Positions 55,178-64,000 of a stretch of 64,000 nt of DNA are shown in pieces. The DNA is from Lepiota brunneoincarnata (taxonomy: Eukaryota; Basidiomycota; Agaricomycetes; Agaricales; Agaricaceae). The stretch covers positions 62,001-126,000 of the forward strand of contig JAEBUN010000044.1 in NCBI GenBank assembly GCA_023014365.1, written 5' to 3'. Each line of letters begins with the position of its first letter. The stretch's first letter is position 1. The position numbers were made by a program, and so were the translations under genes. The notes under the pieces are model-generated. The model had not been told where the DNA came from, did not search any database, and saw only the letters and a list, made by a program, of their open reading frames with translations.

Positions 55178-55714
55178 TGGCCTCCTGCCCAGTCCATTGC
55201 ATTGGCTTTTGCCATTGACATTTTGCCAACTTACATCCTGGCAATTCTTGAACTGATGCCGGCCGACTGCCAGCTGGCCTCGGCACAAGCTACAGCTTGC
55301 AGAATGTATGATTGGTGGTGTGCTGTCATATGGACCATTGTAGTACCCATGCCGCTGGTTCCACCCCATTGTCCGGCACCTGTATCACATCCGGCATTCG
55401 ATTTGTCAATATTTCCGGCATTCGCGAATGTATCATACTTGTCACTTTGCCACATACATTCTAATATGGAAGGACGGTTATATCTAGGTTGTGCCAGCCC
55501 ACCCCTCCCAGATTGCCGCTTTCCACTCCCTAACCCAGAATTTCTAGTACCCGCGATCCTGACCTCTTAGGACCTCTTTGACCATCGGATAAGACCCAGG
55601 CATGAAGATTTATGGTGAGGTAGCAAAGCCAGCGGGCCCTGCTGGCTCCCATTCACTTCGATACAGTGTATGCATTCGCTGGCCCCACTCACTCGATACA
55701 CTGTAGGTTGACTA
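55178..55714 (-). repeat. Right terminal inverted repeat of the KDZ transposon
   Basis: 537 bp, inverse of 39348-39754 joined to 41358-41484. Unlike the left copy it has no Tc1 insertion. It marks the border between the repeat-rich block and the gene-bearing segment. Confidence 0.88.
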
Positions 55715-56542
55715 CCTGGACATGATTGAAGACTTAGATAGCTAGAGATGGGAGGGGGGTATATTTGTTAACTCGTAGTTTGTCTAGCCAGTTTTTATAC
55801 TACGAAATGAGACTTTTGGATGTGGAAAGTTTGGAACGCGAGGAGAAAGTAGCTACGAAAGGGAAGAGAAATGAGAGAAAAGGAAAAAGAAGATCGCCTA
55901 TGGTATCCGCCGCTTGCAGAATATCTCCACGTGTGTCGGTGGGTCGATTTTAGTGTGCTTCGAGCGGTAAAGGAGCCGGGAGCACATGGCCGTTGTGGTT
56001 GTCCCCACGAGCCGCCGTTGTTCGTTCTCCATACTCCCCCTTGGGGGAAGCTCCAAGGGCCCAACACCGCTTGAGGTTTGCTTCCTCATACACGTTTACC
56101 ACAGTGGCATAGCCTTCAGGCTGCGGCCTGCGCTTCGATTAAACATGTGCTCGAGGTTACGTGATCAAAGGACAGCCGCCTCAGGGCGGCCGGCTGAGTT
56201 TCGTTTGTTGGATTGCGGGTCTTGACGGCGTTGGTTCTGATTTCGGTCTGTGGGGCGAACTCGGTTCTTTCAGTCGTGGGCGCGTGAGACCGGCGTACCC
56301 CAAGTAGTATTGTACCCATCTTGGTATACGTTAGGGGGTGTGATTGTCGCTGTATAAGGCAAGATAGTTCCGCGACATCTACATTAGCGACTCCGGTCTT
56401 TCCTTAAGTGACATCGTTTCTGCCGAGTAACCAATCATGCTTTGCATCGCATCCCACCAGAAGCGTGGAGTTGGATCATGGGAGGGTATAAGTTGCCCAT
56501 GGACCCCAATGATAGGCGTTTCCAGTAGCAGCCCAAGTAGAG
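55715..56542. other. Intergenic, upstream of the GMC gene
   Basis: No ORF with coding character and no match to the repeats to the left. A possible start-proximal promoter lies just before 56543, but no clear TATA box was seen. CpG and GC content rise here compared with the transposon block. Confidence 0.5.
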
Positions 56543-58830
56543 ATGCCTGGGATGTTCTCCAATCTTGCCCTCGTTCTTGGACTAGCCTCCTTCGGTTTGT
56601 GCGCAATCCATGGTTCAATTGACGATGTCCCGAAATTGGACTGGGATTTCATCATTGTGGGAGGTATGCAACCACCTTCTTGTTCAGCACACATCACCCA
56701 AATGATATATATGTCAATCTAGGAGGCACTGCTGGCTCCGTCCTAGCGAGCAGACTAACAGAAAATCCAAAGTTCAATGTCCTCGTCATAGAAGCAGGAC
56801 CTACGTATGTTCGGATTCTCTTCGTCTCCGTCAAGCCACGGCGCTAATTGTTATTGTCTCCCAGGAATGAAGGTGTCCTCGACTCTATCGTTCCAGGTCT
56901 GCAAAACAACACCGCTCTATCACGGTTCGACTGGAATTTCACCACGACATCGCAACAAGGGCTGAACGGCCGTTCAGTTCCTTATCAACGCGGGCATATA
57001 CTTGGTGGGAGTAGCTCCGTCAGTACGTTTATCCTCTACACAAAAGTATACGTTCAGCTTGTAAACCTTTCCGAGTCTAGATGGTATGGTTTACACTCGA
57101 GGTTCTTCCTCCGATTTCGACCGTTTCGCAAGTGCGAGCGGGGACCGAGGGTGGAGCTGGGACAGGCTCCAGCCATACATCAGAGAGGTGATAAGCAAAG
57201 TCAAATTTCAGTTTGTCAGACTGCTGAATGCTTTGATCAGCACGAAAAACTCGAGGCCCCGGTCGATAACCACGATACCAAAGGCCAATTCAACCCCGCT
57301 GTCCATAGCACGACCGGAATGGTACCCGTAACCCTCCCTGGATTCACCTTTAGTCCGGCCTTCGATGCGGCCACAGTTACAGGCGAGTAGAGAATTGGGT
57401 GGGGATTTCCAGTTCAATTTGGATATGAATTCTGGTAGTCCGCTTGGGGTTGGTACGTCTATTCCATGCTTCGCAATAGACGGTGATGGGGAATCCTTGA
57501 GTAGGCTGGTTGCAATCTACCATTGGACATGATGGGACCAGAAGCAGCGCTGCAACAACGTACCTCAACTCACGGGCGCAGTCTCGGAAGAACCTACATA
57601 TCGTAACCGACACTCGTGTCGCACGTGTACTCAGGACGACTGGCAGCGATGCCAAAGGCCTGGCCATCCGCACCGTCGAGATTCGCTTCCCAGACTCACA
57701 GCGAACGGTCCGTTTGACTGCATCTAAGGAAGTCATCTTGTCCGCCGGATCCATTGGCACCCCGCACGTCCTCCTGAATTCTGGCATTGGCGACCAGAAC
57801 GACTTGGAAGCACTCAATATATCAACAGTATTGCATAATCCCAGCGTGGGACGAAATCTTTCCGACCACCCGCTCACCTTCGCTGGATTTGGTTTGGCCC
57901 CCAACTCGATTGATCTAGGTCCTTGGGTAAAGTGGGTGGTTCAGTCAATGGATAAGGGTAGAACGGACACTCACACTATTCCAATGGCAGCCTGAGCTCC
58001 GACCCAGCACTTCAAGCCCGAGCATTGGAGCTTTGGAAGACGAATAGGACTGGACCGGACGTGAAGTTGCTTGCGGGAAATCATATTGCCTGGACACGTC
58101 TACCAGATAATTCGTCCATCTTCGAAGGATTCCCTGATCCTTCCTCAGGTAGCAATTCTGCGCACATCGAGATCCTGTTGGGCGTGAGTTTTTCATGTCA
58201 CAACTTCACCAAATATTTAAACCATTCCCAGGTATCTGGAGGCATCTATTTCACCGTGATTATTCTTGTCAGCCCCGGCTCTCGTGAGTTGAACAGTGGT
58301 TTCCAAGCTCTGAAATAGTGGATGACGGAGACAAACAAAGGTGGCTCTATAACACTTCAATCAAATAACCCCTTCGACGATCCTCTAATCGACCCAGGAT
58401 TCTTCACCTCGGAGTTTGACTTATTTGCCACACGCCAAGGTCTCAGGGACGCGATACGTTTCACTAAAGCATCCGTTTGGGAGGGCGTCATCACAGACAT
58501 TCTGGGACCCTTGGCCAATGGAACTACCGACGCGGATATTGACGATTACATCAAAAATACCGGTACCACGGGTCTCCATCCCGTAGCGACTGCTTCTATG
58601 TCACCCAAGGGCGCAGATTGGGGGGTGGTCGATCCTGATTTACTGGTGAAGAAGTTGTCGGGATTGAGAATCGTCGACGCATCTATTATGGTGAGCTGCC
58701 TCTGTTGGAAGTTGGCTACACATACTGATTAGCGGGGAAATAGCCATATGTGCCCTGTGCACATACACAGACCCCGGTGTACATCATCGCGGAAAGGGCT
58801 GCAGATATGATTAAAGCTGCTTGGCACTGA
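56543..58830 (+). CDS. Secreted GMC oxidoreductase (aryl-alcohol oxidase / pyranose dehydrogenase type), possible frameshift
   Basis: FAD flavoprotein that oxidises alcohols or sugars outside the cell, supporting lignocellulose attack. ATG at 56543 gives a signal peptide (SNLALVLGLASFGLCAIHG). FAD fold: DFIIVGGGTAGSVLASRL across intron 1, LVIEAGPT; then GHILGGSSSVNGMVYTRGS, VDNHDTKGQFNPAVHST, SAGSIGTPHVLLNSGIGDQN; catalytic His in TGLHPVATASM (58.57 kb) and AHTQTPVYIIAERA. Exons by splice phase: 56543-56663, 56723-56804, 56865-57022, 57081-57187, 57241-57452, 57505 onward, with further introns near 57920, 58180, 58290 and 58690; stop 58828. In exon 5 the frame needs a one-base shift near 57380 to continue into ELGGDFQFNLDMNSGSPLG, so the gene may be a recent pseudogene or hold a sequencing error. 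Substrate class cannot be decided. Confidence 0.87.
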
Positions 58831-59309
58831 TTACCCGAACGCTAACATAGGCCCACTGTATAATGTGCTGTTTGGAGCTATGGGGCTGAAGCCATTAATC
58901 TGTAAGTAGTTGGGTGTTAGTCATTAAGTACCGCGTTAGCCGTGCATGAACTATCTATCGACCCTGGCTCTAGAATATTATCTATAGTTTTACCCATCCA
59001 AAATGCCCAAGTAGCACGCCCAAACAGAGGGTGAGAAGATTGAAGATAGCAAAGTTCCTGGGTTCGTATTTCAGAAAAGCGTGGCGAATGCTTGACCGAT
59101 GTCCGAGAAGTTCTTTCTGACTCGATTGGCGTTTGTCGTCTGCCCCTTGCTCCTCCCTCTCGGTCCTGTGGGCTCGCCAAACTTCCCACTGAGCAAGCTC
59201 CCCGTCGCCGCCGCACCCTCCTCACCCCAATGCAGTCGCCGACAGCCCACCCCAACTCCACACCTCATCCTTATCCCTAACCAGTCGGCGTGGTGTAGCA
59301 TAATCATTT
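58831..59309. other. Intergenic between convergent genes
   Basis: About 480 bases between the stops of the GMC gene (+) and the HNH gene (-). Short ORFs at 59071-59341 on both strands look like chance. No repeat recognised. Confidence 0.5.
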
Positions 59310-60739
59310 TCATGCTAGTAGGCCCTCAAGTTTACGCATGAGCACATCATCGGATACGAACGGGCCACCAAAATAGACAGGAGCCAGAGTTGCATCCTCA
59401 TCCTCATCATCGACGAACTTGTCAAAGATTTCGGAAGCTCCGGAAGCATAGGCGACCCGACTTAAGGCCAGCTGCAGGTTGCAGATCTGTGGGTCGGGGG
59501 GTGGAACTCGACCCCCGCCGGGGCCCTTTCCAAAGGCAATTTCGTCGCCATCTTTCAGCTTAGCCCAGGGTACGAGTCGATCTGGTCGAACTATTCGATA
59601 GTAGTATTTCCACTACCCCGAGACGTGAATTTGGGATCAACCAACGCGAATCGGAAAAGACTTGCCTCGTTATCCAAGAACCGTGCTTCGATCCCCCATG
59701 CCATGTACTTATCCATCATATCATGAGCGTCACTTTGGAGATTTAACGCATTGCAGGGGTTGTTGATATTCTTGAGAACGAATTGCGCTCCTATGGTGGA
59801 GCCCGTGAATGACTCGATTGCGACGTGTGTCTGTGTCTGGGAAACGCATGAGTAAACCAATAACACATCATCCAAGGGGTTGGACTACCTTCGAGCTTAC
59901 TGAGAATGGAATGATATGACAACAACGGGCCACCACCATCATCGGGGGAAAGAAACATGCGCCCGTTATGAGGCAGTTATCGCCATCACGGAGGAGGATC
60001 TGCAATATCCCTTTAGCCTTACAGACGGTGGATCAATGGCAGAAACGTGCCAAATCTCTTAAGGCTGATTGGCTCCTCTTGTTAACAGCGTGGTCTAATA
60101 ATTCCTGAATCTCCTCGACTCGCTTATGATCTGGGGTGGGATGAACAGTATCTTGAGGGGTCTTTCTCCCACCAGGGTTTCTGACTTGGAAAAGTGGGAT
60201 ATTAATGATGGGTTGCCTTCTTGAGGGAAAATAGCTGCATACATGGAATTACCAGGTGGGATAGGTAGTGACTTGCAAGGTTCGTGAGACCGGTGATATT
60301 TTGATCCGAACTCTGCAGTTCTTGATAAATCATAGCTGCCCACTCATCTGGAGCCATGTTGCAGGTACCGACAGACACTGGTACCGCTTGAAGACGGATT
60401 CAGTCATATCGAATCTGTTTGGGCCACAGATGAAAAAAATGCACCTAACGCCTCCGCAGTTGAATTTTCACAACGACCAAGCTCAAATATGAACTCCCTA
60501 GCTATGGTTTCTGGCGATGGAGCATGTTCGACCAGAGCCAGCAGCAAGCGGTGGGCAGGCAAACTGAAGGTTGACGTTGCTGCTCCAATACGTTTGGCGA
60601 TTCCCAGAGGTGGAATTCGGGCAGGCCCCTCATCCATCCGTTTCAAAATCGCCAAAGCATAGGACGTCAGAGAGAATTGCATAGGAGCAGACTGACGCGT
60701 GACATCATCGACGCGTGACGTTGTGAAAACAAAGGCCAT
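59310..60739 (-). CDS. HNH-nuclease-domain protein (fungal family), exon limits approximate
   Basis: Minus-strand multi-exon gene. Exon 1 from ATG 60739 carries SLPAHRLLLALVEHAPSPE (about 60520-60560) and FIFELGRCENSTAEAL. Next LQSSDQNITGLTNLASHYLS (about 60290-60330), then KRVEEIQELLDHAVNKRSQS (60.08-60.13 kb). The HNH module: LLRDGDNCLITG (about 59990), CCHIIPFS (about 59925), and NNPCNALNLQSDAHDMMDKY (about 59720-59760), giving the His-Asn-His pattern of the endonuclease fold. C-terminal part RPDRLVPWAKLKDGDEIAFG and an acidic DDEDEDATLAPVYFGG end with stop 59310-59312. Around 59605 a one-base shift is needed between the HNH block and the C-terminal block, so either a tiny error or decay. 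Many Agaricomycetes have numerous copies of this family with no assigned role. Confidence 0.75.
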
Positions 60740-60814
60740 TCGGCTGCTTACAGAGTTAGCCCCGGACGGCTCTGTTAAGGCTTAACCAGGAGGAGAACCC
60801 ACCCACCCACAACG

Positions 60815-62138
60815 ATGCAGGAGTGTAGGGCTGCCGACCGTATGGGATTCAAGAATATGTTTACATGTAGAGATTGTGTCCGACCACCCCAGTCAGGCGT
60901 CCTAGAACATGTGACCAATATCCAGTTGTCACACTCAGATACCCCAAACCCAATGCCTACCCCGAAGTCCCATATACGCTCAGCAGCACTGGCTCTGCGA
61001 AAGGGGCTCATTTATCATGACAGAGGTATAATCTTGATTAACAAACCGCGCGGCATGGTCTGTCAGTTGTCTCACGGCAAATCATCTGCAAAGGTGAGCA
61101 GACGACCACACAGAAGTTCATGACTCTCATACTGTGGTGGTAGTACGAGAATTTTAATATCCTTCTCAAAGGTAGTCACGCGTAGACGCCATGTCCATTT
61201 CTGACGACGGTATCAGGTATCCGTGACGAGCTGAACATGTCCGAGAAGCCGTTTCCCGTGCATCGACTAGACCAAGTGAGCATCCAAACCACTCTCTTGT
61301 TCATCTGCTCGACTCGAAACAGGACACAACTGGGGCCCTTTTCCTTGCGCGCACCCGAGAGTGGGCACACAAGCTCCAACAACAGTTCCTGGAGGGTACT
61401 GTTCACAAGACGTACCTCGCGCTGGTCCACGGGGGACAAGAAAGATTCCCTCGGCGTCACGGTGTCATCAAAGCTTCCCTATCGCAGGAGGACGGTCGTG
61501 TTTTTCTGGATCCAGGAGGGAAGGAATGCGTAACCAAGTGGGAGGTCCTAGGATTTTCGGTATGTCGGTCTCCACCCACTCTTAGCCTTACACTTGTCTA
61601 TCTCACTGCTATCCAGCCGAGGGTACCTATCACCCTTCTTCGGCTCCAACTTCTCACTGGTCATAAGCACCAACTGCGTATACATTTAGCGAAGTATCTG
61701 AAAGGTACTATCAGTCGAATAATTGAGTTCTACATTCATGAACGCTGTTTTAGCCCCCATCCTCGGTGACAAACTATACGCCAGATACGAAACCACAGGA
61801 AACATCACGAATGTCATCAATTACCCCACAAAAGAAATGTTCCTGCATTCTTCTGAGCTTTCTCTAATAGTGAGAATAAAATGCCACCTGTTCAGCTACC
61901 GATACTTACATACTGTAACCAGCGCTTCAACAAGACAGGTCCAAATAAACGCTTTACCCAGACCTTCCGCGTCCCTGCGCCTTCAAAATTCCAGGTCCTC
62001 TGTCGAGACGCAAAGATACCGTTTGAGACAAACATTCTAAAGGGAGAGATGTTCCTCAACGGGGAACCATGGCGTATCCCACACCATCTACTTCAAGAAG
62101 ACGATACTTGTTGGGTTTCCGACTACTTGCTACCATAA
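60815..62138 (+). CDS. RluA-family RNA pseudouridine synthase
   Basis: Converts uridine to pseudouridine in structured RNA, probably mitochondrial or cytosolic rRNA/tRNA. Exons by phase: 60815 (or ATG 60842)-61093, 61186-61275, 61323-61559, 61617-61704, 61754-61869, 61923-62138. Motifs in order: GLIYHDRGIILINKPRGMVC (N-terminal RluA signature), the catalytic HRLDQDTTGALFLART spanning intron 2 (Asp of HRLD is the nucleophile), HKLQQQFLEGTVHKTYLALV, ITLLRLQLLTGHKHQLRIHL and APILGD. The Arg/Lys-rich, non-acidic N-terminus of about 70 residues could be a mitochondrial targeting signal. All splice junctions are GT-AG and in phase, and no stop interrupts, so the gene looks intact. Which RNA it modifies cannot be told. 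Confidence 0.9.
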
Positions 62139-62284
62139 CATATTACAGAAAAATCCGAACTAACGACAAGTTCACCTTCGGCGTGCCCGCACAACTTGAA
62201 GTCTCAGACACCAAACACACCCCCAGTCCTACACTTATGAAGTAATAAATATGAACTGCTTGCTTTTTGCCTCGGAGGACTCTA

Positions 62285-63486
62285 TTAATTGGCAATACTT
62301 GGCGCCTGCGCTTGTTGGTTATTCTGCTGATTCTTCACACTGATGCTCAGCGCTTGGCCAACACCAACTGCGATAGCCCCGATCGCGTGCGCCGCACCCG
62401 AGGCAAGTACTGCTCCACCCGCCCCTGCGGCGATGGCGGGGATAGCAGGGATCGACCCAACGGTGATCAAGATAGCGGACATGACGCTCATGGTTTTGGG
62501 GTGTTCACTTGTGATGAAATCAAGAGCGTTGCATGCGTTTAGTAACCAAACGGGTGCCTGTGTCGTCCTCACCACTGTTCAGGAAGTGAGTTAACATATT
62601 CGGGGAAAGGGGGAAAATATCGGCTTACCCTCACCACCAGAATTGCTGCTATCGACGGTCTGTACCGTTTGCGATCTTGGCGGGGTGGAGGGTCTAGTGC
62701 GAACGGCAACGGTTGTGTCGGAGTTGGTTTTCTGGGGTGTAGGGCGTTGGGCAGGGGCTTCGTCTTTACTTTCCTTTCTGGCCGGCCAGAAGTCGGTGGC
62801 TGAGCGCCGATGGGGAACGCGAACCGGACCGGAGGATGAAGAAGCCTCGGGTTGGGGCGTCTCCGAGACCGAGTTCTTTCTGCTGGGCCAGAAACCCGAT
62901 CCAGAGCGTGAGGGTGCTTTCCTTGTTGGTTCGGATTCAGGCTCTTCCGTGAGAACGGGTTCGGAGTCATCTTTCTTGCGCAGGAACCAGAATCCTGAAG
63001 ACCTGCCATGGACACTGATTGTCTGGGTTGCAGATTTGTCAATGTTCCCTATCAGGAATGAGTTTTTTAGAACCATGGTTTGTCGCCCAAAAAAAAAACG
63101 CGAGTGAGGCACTTACAACCCATGTTCAATACTGCGATGCGAAACTTTTTCCATGTCCAGCGGTACTTTCCGCCGTGGACCTTGGTGATGACCGACTTGA
63201 GTTCGTTGAGTCTGAATGGCAGAAATCGAGCATCAGTATATATCGCCCTCGAACCCGAGAGGGGGACTTGCCTTGCTTTAGCTTTGGGCCCCATGAAGTG
63301 TTGCGCTACTTTGTACCAGTACTCCTCTGGTACGCTTCGTTGGACGCACCCCTCTTTGATTTTGTCTAGCCATTCCTCCACTGGTAGGTCTTTCTTGGGG
63401 TTGCCGTTAAAGACTGGCCCATCCAGCCAGTCGGCATAGATGGGTTGGAGGTCGAACGGCTTGATTTTGAAAGCGCCAAGCATCAT
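62285..63486 (-). CDS. Conserved-looking fungal protein of unknown function, hydrophobic C-terminus
   Basis: Four exons on the minus strand, all joined in phase: 63486-63272, 63211-63117, 63049-62629, 62574-62285. The first intron has a GC-AG boundary (GCAAGT donor). Exon 1 and 2: a folded-looking N-terminus (DLQPIYADWLDGPVFNGNPK, VEEWLDKIKEGCVQRSVPEE, WKKFRIAVLN). Exon 3: a Ser/Pro/Arg-rich linker with three repeats of a (S)GFWFLRKK / SGFWPSRKNS / TDFWPARKES motif about 35 residues apart. Exon 4: a hydrophobic Ala/Gly-rich segment (TVGSIPAIPAIAAGAGGAVL, GAIAVGVGQALSI) that could span a membrane twice or oligomerise. A TATA-like TATATATA lies at about 63582-63590, roughly 100 bp upstream of the start. 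No known family recognised. Confidence 0.8.
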
Positions 63487-64000
63487 GGATAGTAAACGGG
63501 ATGAGTAGGATGAGTAGATTTACGGGGTAGACAGGAGTAGTGAGTTTTTGGAATGTGCGAAGGTAGAGCAGGGACATCATGGATCTATATATATATTCAG
63601 AGGACCCATACAACCCTCCGCTCTGTCGCATTCCCTATACGCCTCGTTGAGGGAGTGCGGCAGCATGCAGCATCACAGTCATCCTGTTTAGCTTGAATTA
63701 GTGAGCCGGAGGAAGCGGGTGGAGACATAAACACGTTTCGTTGACCCGCGATTTTGGCTGTGCTGTACTTAGTACAATCTCGGAATTTTGATGCAAGGCA
63801 AACCCAGTTGTACGGATGGCAATCCTGGAATCAAAGCGGAATTGTGGATAAATCAGGGCATGATGCATTCTGCATTATGGCGTCGATCATTGTGCGGAAG
63901 TAGGATGAAGTGCACGTTGCCATTAGTCAGGCACGATGCTACACGTTTCGAGGGTGACCTATAGTAGTAAAACGATGATGCAGTGCAGCACCACCTCCCT
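63487..64000. other. Upstream region of the 62285-63486 gene, nothing else seen
   Basis: Contains the TATA-like run near 63582-63590 for the minus-strand gene. The remaining 400 bases show no ORF with coding character, repeat or RNA gene that I can support. Confidence 0.5.

Larger units (their letters stand above)
39348..55714 (+). mobile_element. Large KDZ DNA transposon with cargo genes (16.4 kb)
   Basis: Bounded by inverted repeats of about 535 bp that start TAGTCAACCTACA on both ends. Between them lie a KDZ transposase gene (48588-52404, +), cargo genes on both strands, a Tc1 insertion (39755-41355) and a solo LTR (44975-45381). Without the insertions it would be about 14.3 kb. No clear 8-bp target duplication was found (flanks AGGCACA and CCTGGACA), so the ends may be slightly off or the copy rearranged. 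Association of KDZ transposases with extra genes and long inverted repeats is known for Agaricomycetes; this particular cargo set was not recognised. Confidence 0.8.

Noticed and set aside
59071..59341. Small open frames on both strands
   Set aside because: Short, mutually overlapping and without motif; chance frames in the intergenic stretch.
63245..63265. GGGTTCGAGGGC on the minus strand, resembling a tRNA B-box
   Set aside because: No A-box or cloverleaf around it, and it lies in an intron of the 62285-63486 gene.

Overview
The window reads as genomic DNA of a filamentous basidiomycete, most likely an Agaricomycete. This rests on short GT-AG introns (about 45-60 nt), a GMC oxidoreductase of the secreted wood-decay type, a fungal HNH-nuclease family gene, and above all a dense stack of Ty3/Gypsy chromoviruses plus KDZ (Kyakuja-Dileera-Zisupton) DNA transposons. 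Species cannot be named from the sequence alone. Nothing bacterial, viral, rRNA, tRNA or CRISPR was recognised.

Layout. Positions 1-55714 are almost entirely nested transposable elements; 55715-64000 is a gene-bearing host segment. At the left there is a four-level nest, all supported by junctions: a minus-strand Gypsy fragment (Gypsy-C, gag at 14.3-15.6 kb) holds an LTR-like element (X, 12984-14321), which is interrupted by a minus-strand Gypsy (Gypsy-1, from 12983 leftwards past position 1), which is interrupted by a young complete plus-strand chromovirus (Gypsy-A, 1342-9533; 387-bp LTRs differing at three sites; target duplication ACTTT). To the right lies a minus-strand chromovirus (Gypsy-2, 16455-23224) whose 5' LTR carries a solo LTR of the Gypsy-1 family. 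Region 23225-28004 holds remains of intron-containing plus-strand genes of unknown function broken by two solo LTRs. Region 28122-33178 is a different, old minus-strand Gypsy (Gypsy-3), again split by a Gypsy-1 solo LTR. Region 33186-34449 is the 5' end of another Gypsy-2-family copy, followed by a small LTR-like element to about 35294.

From 35.3 to 39.3 kb is a degraded KDZ transposase copy, itself split by an LTR that contains a second copy of X. From 39348 to 55714 lies a large KDZ-type transposon bounded by about 535-bp inverted repeats. It carries a KDZ transposase gene with its Cys-cluster, at least three further multi-exon cargo genes, a Tc1/mariner insertion inside its left terminal repeat, and a solo LTR inside one cargo gene.

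The host segment encodes a secreted GMC-family flavoprotein (56543-58830, +), an HNH-nuclease-domain protein (59310-60739, -), an RluA-type pseudouridine synthase (60815-62138, +) and a conserved-looking four-exon protein of unknown function (62285-63486, -).

Cross-cutting signals: (1) in-frame stops in nearly every element class are TGA where Arg is expected, as if CGA became TGA by C-to-T change; (2) two unrelated Gypsy families carry a 12-nt complement between the stretch after the 5' LTR and the predicted RNA start in the LTR, the hallmark of Tf1-like self-priming; (3) the 8-mer TAAGCTTA occurs 17 times in 24.3-32.6 kb and once elsewhere; (4) Gypsy-A has an extra zinc-knuckle ORF between integrase and the 3' LTR. 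All counts and alignments were done by eye.
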